From contig NW_020170383.1 of assembly GCF_000524195.1 (NCBI RefSeq), forward strand, positions 2,270,191-2,334,190: a stretch of 64,000 nt of DNA. The letters are read 5' to 3'. Below are positions 58,601 through 64,000 of the stretch, in pieces. The number at the start of each line of letters is the position of its first letter. Positions within the stretch are counted from its first letter, which is position 1. A program made the translations under genes and the position numbers. Below the pieces are notes generated by a model. The model searched no databases. It was given only the letters and a program-made list of their open reading frames with translations, and was not told the origin of the DNA. This DNA comes from Echinococcus granulosus. Its lineage: Eukaryota; Platyhelminthes; Cestoda; Cyclophyllidea; Taeniidae.

Positions 58601-61600
58601 GTATTAAACTGCTTTGTGAGTAACTTTTCAGACTAAATCTGAAGCGAGATACTTACGTATTACTAAGAGAAATATAAATATTCAAGCACTTCGTAAAATC
58701 TTCCAAAGGAAACCCAGTTTTTTTTAACCAAAAGTATAGCCATTATCATTATCCTTATCTATATAACATGTAAACTTTCCAATACTAAACACAATCAGAT
58801 CTGATTGTGCTTTCTTCGGATTGGCAAATAAATAAGGATAAGTATAAAGGATTTAAGAGAAGGATAGCATGAGAATTACAACAGTTAGACTCAAAATTTT
58901 AGAGGTGAAATTAAATAATGCGCTGACTGCCCAGCGAGATGCATAGTTTGAAAGACCTTAGTTGCTGTTATATTTATAAATCTTACTAATCCCCCACTAA
59001 AAATCTTCAAGCAGCTTTTATCACTCTGACAATTTCATTTGCGGTAGGCTGAAGGGAAGAGCCTAAAACCATGTTGCACCACCGAAAAGTAAGCTCCAAA
59101 AAGAGGTAACCAAACTGGTTTTTTCGAACGACATAAGGAGAAATCATTCTTTTCTATAGGTATTTATATTGCCTAATTTCATAATTATTGATGAATCTTT
59201 TTCCTGTTTCAACTGTTTAGCGTTACTAATTGTGACAACGGGGAAAATTTGTGCTTTTAAACAACAAAGACCGGATTGTTGTGCTGTTAATCGGTGTACT
59301 AATTTCATTTCAAACCTAGCTCACTGTTGACTTTGCAAAATCTAAAGTGGGGTTAATAAAATGATCCAATGAATGAAGCAATAATAAATGCAGAAGTTCT
59401 AAAATTAGTTTTAACATCCCGTGTGAAATACCAATAAAAATATAAGGGCAGGAACAGATAGTCAGGTTCAACAATAGCAGGAAAGCAAACTGTTATTTAC
59501 AAACTACCGTTTCAGAGTTAAAGTTAATGGTTACTACTAAAAATCGTGGGACCGCCAGTAGAACCCCCAGATAAAGGATCAAAACATCCACCGCGTAATT
59601 ATAACAGTATAAACAATGCCATATGGGCGCGCAACGAGAATTAACCATTATTAGATTGTATAAAGATTTATTGTTTACACGGTTTCAAGTTTCCTTAACT
59701 CCCTAAAATGAGACACATCTTTAATGTTTGCGTTGACTAAAACCTATACAATGGCAACAAACAGCGGGTAAGCACAACGAAAAATGCACAAAATAGAAGC
59801 ACCAGAAATTTTGCAGAGTAATGCATCACATCAGGAAACCGTTAAATAATCAACTACATTTATGAACCAGGTGGCCGCTAGAATGGTAATTAGGAGGTAA
59901 AATGTGGAATTAGAGGCGTGCAAAATATGCAATGACCATCGTTGCATACCCTAAAGGAACCCATACTTTCAACTTCCAGGTTGTAACGAGTTGAAGAAAT
60001 CGGAGTGGAAAGTCCACAGAGATGTTCATTGCATAGAGAGGGATGGTGGGCACATCTACGAAGGTGAATTTCAAGAGGAGTTGGAATCGCGAAATAACAA
60101 TCGGCAAAACCACAAAAGTCAATCTTTCGATTTCCTCAATCAATGTGGCAGTGTTATGGTACGAAGAGGGCATTCGTTTTCAACTAAAAAGGATAGCGAT
60201 GCGCATGATAAAGTAGCAGAAAATAAAAAAGAGTAAATCTTTTACCCTTTATATGTGTTCAATTCTCAAGTAAACAAATTTTCGATAGATCCCTGTAACA
60301 AAGTTGCGTTATTATTCATAAGCTATAAATAGGTTTACCATGCTTTTTCTACTTCATGATTCCCAAGCAATAACTTATGTTCGTTTAGTATTACCACTAA
60401 AATCTTAAACCACGTTTTATATTTCCTTTATGGTAGTTGTAAGTACGTGCACATCTCATCCTTGGCACCACATCTGGCTGATACAAATCCAAAATGCAAT
60501 CTAGAAATCTGCAATTATTCGTCTAATTCACAATATTGGAAAACTGGTAATAAGCGACTATGCAATGCCATTGTAAGTCAATCCCTTTTTATTGCCAAGT
60601 TTTTAAACAAACTTGTCTGGCAAAAAACTTCTAAATTAAAGCGTGCAAATTAGTTTCAAATTTAATCACAAGGTCTTAAACCGTTAAGATCACTGAAATG
60701 CTAGGATCGGATTCATGAGAGCGAAATATGCTATCAAATGCTATTCTTACTCTCATTTACTTGATCATGGCAATGGAAGGGAATGAAATGAGTTTGATTA
60801 GTGTCAGTAGGTTTGATTCCACTAGTTCATGTCATTTACACATACGATTAACATCTGACATGATTTTATTAATTGCAATGAAGTAGATTCGGTAGAACGA
60901 ATTTGTGGTGAAGGGCAATAAGACAGTCTAACACAGATGCACCTTAGCTGAATTGGTAGCTGAATCGTTGAGTTAAACAAGCCCATGTGAATGACATTTC
61001 ACCACGCTCACACTCATAGAGCATTAAGAAAGCGTTGAAAATAGTGGCTTAGTTGTTTACAAGATCGGCCTGTGCTAGTATTGACGTCAGGCCAATCAGA
61101 ACGACCATCCTATCATCCAATCACATAAACCTCTTAACAATCAGGTAATACACTGGCTCTCATCACTGCCATTTCGCAAGTAATGCAACTTTCTCATCAC
61201 AGGGTATTAACCTCTTAGATTCTGCCCGCGTCTGGTGAAGTGACAGAAGCTGACTACGAGTTTCTGCAAGTAAAAGGACCACTCCTGACTTGTCCCCAGT
61301 CAGTCCCTCTAACAAGAAAAACTCTTGGCGTGCGAGCAAACCCAAAATCAGTTCTACTGCCTAGTGGTATATCACACCAAGCAATTTTAAGTTTTTCAGC
61401 TGATAATCGACTTGTGGAGCCTTTCAGTGCCTTAAACGCTGGAGTGTCATCTTCGGATCCCTATCAATACTTACATTCATCGCCCAACTTGAAAATAGGT
61501 GTCCAGCATCCAGGAGGTGTACTGATACAACGAAGCGTTTCAGTGTCGCCATTTGATATTCCCGTGGCTGCAATCAGCATGGCAAAGATGAAACAGGGGA

Positions 61601-62071
61601 ATAAAAGTCAGGAACTAAGCGATCAAACCACACAAGTGCCTATCTTATGTCCATCAAATTTCCTTTATCCATCTGACCAGAATAGTCTCGGCGATGCATT
61701 GAAAAATGACTCAATTGACTTGGGGGAGACTGGTTGTATTAACTATCGAACGGGCAGCTTTCTGGGAACATTTATGGAGCACACAATGGATAACAGAAAA
61801 AGCCGAAAAAGTGATGCTTCATGTTTTTATTCCAAAAGCAGAAGTGGACAAACACTTAACGATTATCTGCTTTCGAGACAGATAGACGGGACTGTTTTAC
61901 CAACGGATGACAACAATAAACAATCGTTTGATAAAACTGACTCCACAAAACAGCTGATTCCCAAAGTGTCCATTGAACTATCGAAAACAGCGGAATTGGA
62001 TCCAGTTTTGGAGCTTCTACAGTCCGACGTATCACAGTTGGATGAATTTCGGAATAATTTTCGTGAAAAAG
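49696..62071 (+). CDS. Unrecognised multi-exon protein, 3' end not found (probably beyond the window)
   Basis: Five exons chain in phase: 49696-49769, 49810-50650, 58388-58451, 59980-60158, 61219-62071, giving 670 residues and one leftover base, so at least one more exon follows. The 40 nt first intron is strongly supported: only splicing it connects the ATG frame (MSSSLNTITTAVIAISRAW) to the long frame of exon 2. The N-terminus (about residues 5-45) is hydrophobic or amphipathic and could be a membrane anchor or targeting segment. Exon 2 has a Pro/Ser-rich part with PHPPPPHP, then IKRSNVKRISTEAARLHDI and DLGEGLMRAHLHDKQGEE. Exon 4 reads SEWKVHRDVHCIERDGGHIY. Exon 5 is polar and low in hydrophobic residues. 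No domain is recognised. The 7.7 kb second intron could hide further small exons, and exons 3-5 might be a separate gene, though phase agrees throughout. Confidence 0.6.
58744..58854. repeat. Long imperfect inverted repeat with perfect 20 bp palindromic centre
   Basis: The centre at 58790-58809 (cacaatcagatctgattgtg) equals its own reverse complement. Outside it the arms keep pairing imperfectly: 'ccaatactaa' against 'ttcggattgg', and 'ttatccttat' against 'ataaggataa'. The total is about 110 nt. It lies inside the intron between 58451 and 59980. A hairpin RNA, a foldback/MITE-like element or a chance cruciform are all possible. Confidence 0.5.
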
Positions 62072-64000
62072 GTAGGTTTCTATTATGGTCTTATTCGTGC
62101 TATCATTTTTTGTAGATGCCAATTTAAAGCTTCTAAGGACAGAAACCAGGTGAAAATTGTTATGTAGACTTAGACAGTCGTGTTCTAACTATTTTGATGG
62201 TGGATTACTAGATCAAATGACTTTAGTTCTTATAAACACATTAAAGGGAAGCAAGCACCATAAATTAATCAAAATGGTATTGAGAACTTTTCCACTGTAA
62301 TGTATTAAAATAAAGATGAACAAAGAATTTAAAGCAAATCTCTAATTGGACTAAACTGAAATCAAACATAGTGGTACCATTCCATAAAAAAACTGTATAT
62401 GTACTCCAATTCTTCTTTTATACCTATTTTTTATTAGAAATGCAAACGAATCGACTTTTGGAACTGATTGTTTATTTATTGAGTCTTGCATGATGAATGA
62501 CTTACATATTTAAACAAAATTCTTAATACGGATTAATCATTTTTACAAAGCCAAATCAAGCAAAGGTCTGTGCTAACCTGTTCGATTAAAGAAGTAATTT
62601 CAACTTATTGAATAAATAAGATGACACAAGTCTAGTAAAAACCAGTATAAGACGAACTGATGTTTTGTTATCACACGAATCGTTCCTAAATGAATTTTAA
62701 CACTTACTGAGACGGCTATCGAACGGTCAATAGTTTACACTCATTGAAGGTGTAGAATTGTTTATCTGCGAAGCCTATTTTTAGACTAGGAGACTTAAAA
62801 CAACATCTTAGAAATGAAAATTATTACTGGATTGAAGGCTCAAAATTAGGTACAGTTTGGAAGAAAAGAGAATATCTCAATCAAGAAACTCGACTGATAC
62901 CTTATTGTTACCAACCAGATCAGAGTAAGTCATAGGAACTTCAAAGACTGGAAAATTACGCAAAATAAGGCAAATAATTAGTTATTAAATAACATTCGTA
63001 AACAACAATGACTGCTTCAAAACGACCACTTTTTCTTCAGAATCCAGGTTTGAATGTACAAGCACTCTCTTGTTTCATACAAACTTATCCGGCGTACTTT
63101 GATACGTTTTAACGTGGTCAAAATAGCGGCTTGACACGCAGTAAAGTTTGATATCAGAGTTGCTGGAAACAATGGGTTAAAATGGCTAAAATTTTGGAAC
63201 TGGCAGGATATAAGTTTTGCATACCGACGGGATCTTCTGCATTCTCCATGGAGTAACAGCAATGGTTTTCAAGTCCGCATGATCAGTAATGTATGTACTC
63301 CTGACTTCTTAAAACTCCTCTTGGTTTGGTATTAAAAGCTAAAATTTAGTGAGTAAAACTTTCGGAATAAAATGAGTCACATATTATATCCTTCCACCCA
63401 CTCACTCACCCATCCACCCAGGCATTGATAAAACATCATGCGATTTTCCAGGGTTTTATTTGTATTATATTGTTGAAAAGTTTTCGTGTTTTTCACCCGT
63501 ATTTTGTGCAGCGCAGTTGACAAAAGTTTCTATTAGAAATCATTTTGCCTTATGAAAACTGTTCACATCGCTACAGAACCTTAAGGTATATAATAGATGG
63601 CTGAGTGAATGAGCATAACTTCACAGGCAATTAAATTCAGGGAAAGTGGTTAATCGTGAAGTCCCCTTAAAAGAATTGCATCACAGCCTAAAATGCAACA
63701 TGAAGTGAAGTACCAAAAATAGGAACATTAATAGTGTGGGAAGAGTAAGGTCTTTCTGATAGTATTTAGCATGAAAAGCAACTGTAACACTAAATTGATC
63801 GTATTTTAAGAAGCTGCACTCGATTTTATTCTTAAACAAATGCTAAAGTACTTGTTCTTCAAATGTGGGAGTTATTTACCAAGACAGCATTTCTCCCATG
63901 TACCTGTTGTTAGCCTATACTGTCGGCTCACTGTTTTGCTAAAGTAGGCCTGAAATAATTTGTGATGGGTGAACTTTGGTGACGTTTTTGTGGATACAAA
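62072..64000. other. Window end: presumed intron or 3' part of the unrecognised gene
   Basis: The exon ending at 62071 has a good donor (GTAGGT) and leaves one base of a codon, so the transcript should continue. I could not identify the next exon before 64000. The sequence is AT-rich without other recognisable features. Confidence 0.4.
63390..63422 (+). repeat. CCA/ACTC-rich low-complexity run
   Basis: This is a short run of CCACCCACT/CACTCACC-like units in the unassigned 3' end of the window. Confidence 0.55.

Overview
This window looks like a stretch of a flatworm (platyhelminth) nuclear genome. It is AT-rich and gene-sparse. Genes are split by canonical GT-AG introns that are either minimal (31-42 nt) or large (hundreds to thousands of nt). 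There are no operons, ribosome-binding sites or other bacterial signatures. The flatworm assignment is an inference from this architecture: 5' introns are tiny and later introns grow, a pattern described for Schistosoma and other parasitic flatworms. I cannot tell tapeworm from fluke by eye.

Layout. 1-1.3 kb is GC-richer repetitive DNA with three copies of one interspersed repeat (a fourth lies near 48.8 kb). 2.7-9.3 kb (+) is ALG12, the ER alpha-1,6-mannosyltransferase of N-glycan precursor assembly, in 9 exons with complete reading phase. 10.2-18.1 kb (-) is a BAR-SH3 membrane-curvature adaptor of the amphiphysin/endophilin class in 13 small exons; most of them are too short to stand out as open frames, and they were joined here by splice sites and phase. 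20.2-25.2 kb (+) is TRIT1, the tRNA dimethylallyltransferase with its C-terminal zinc finger, in 5 exons. 25.2-33.4 kb is mostly unassigned sequence with a few GC-rich exon-like islands.

33.4-42.2 kb (+) is a secreted protein of about 1462 residues built from alternating EGF and calcium-binding EGF modules, most of it in one 3.7 kb exon. 45.1-46.0 kb (+) is a single-exon gene with weak similarity to the DSN1/Mis13 kinetochore protein. It converges, 117 bp apart, on a two-exon calmodulin-like EF-hand gene at 46.1-46.9 kb (-). From 49.7 kb to at least 62.1 kb (+) runs a multi-exon gene that I do not recognise; its 3' end was not found and probably lies beyond the window.

The genes do not form a pathway: they are ordinary eukaryotic neighbours (ER glycosylation, membrane remodelling, tRNA modification, extracellular matrix, possible kinetochore, calmodulin-like). 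The items most worth a second look are the unrecognised 49.7-62 kb gene, the EGF gene with its unusual intron phases, the intron-size gradient, the repeat family, and a long imperfect hairpin at 58.7-58.9 kb. I found no convincing new defence, mobile or regulatory system.
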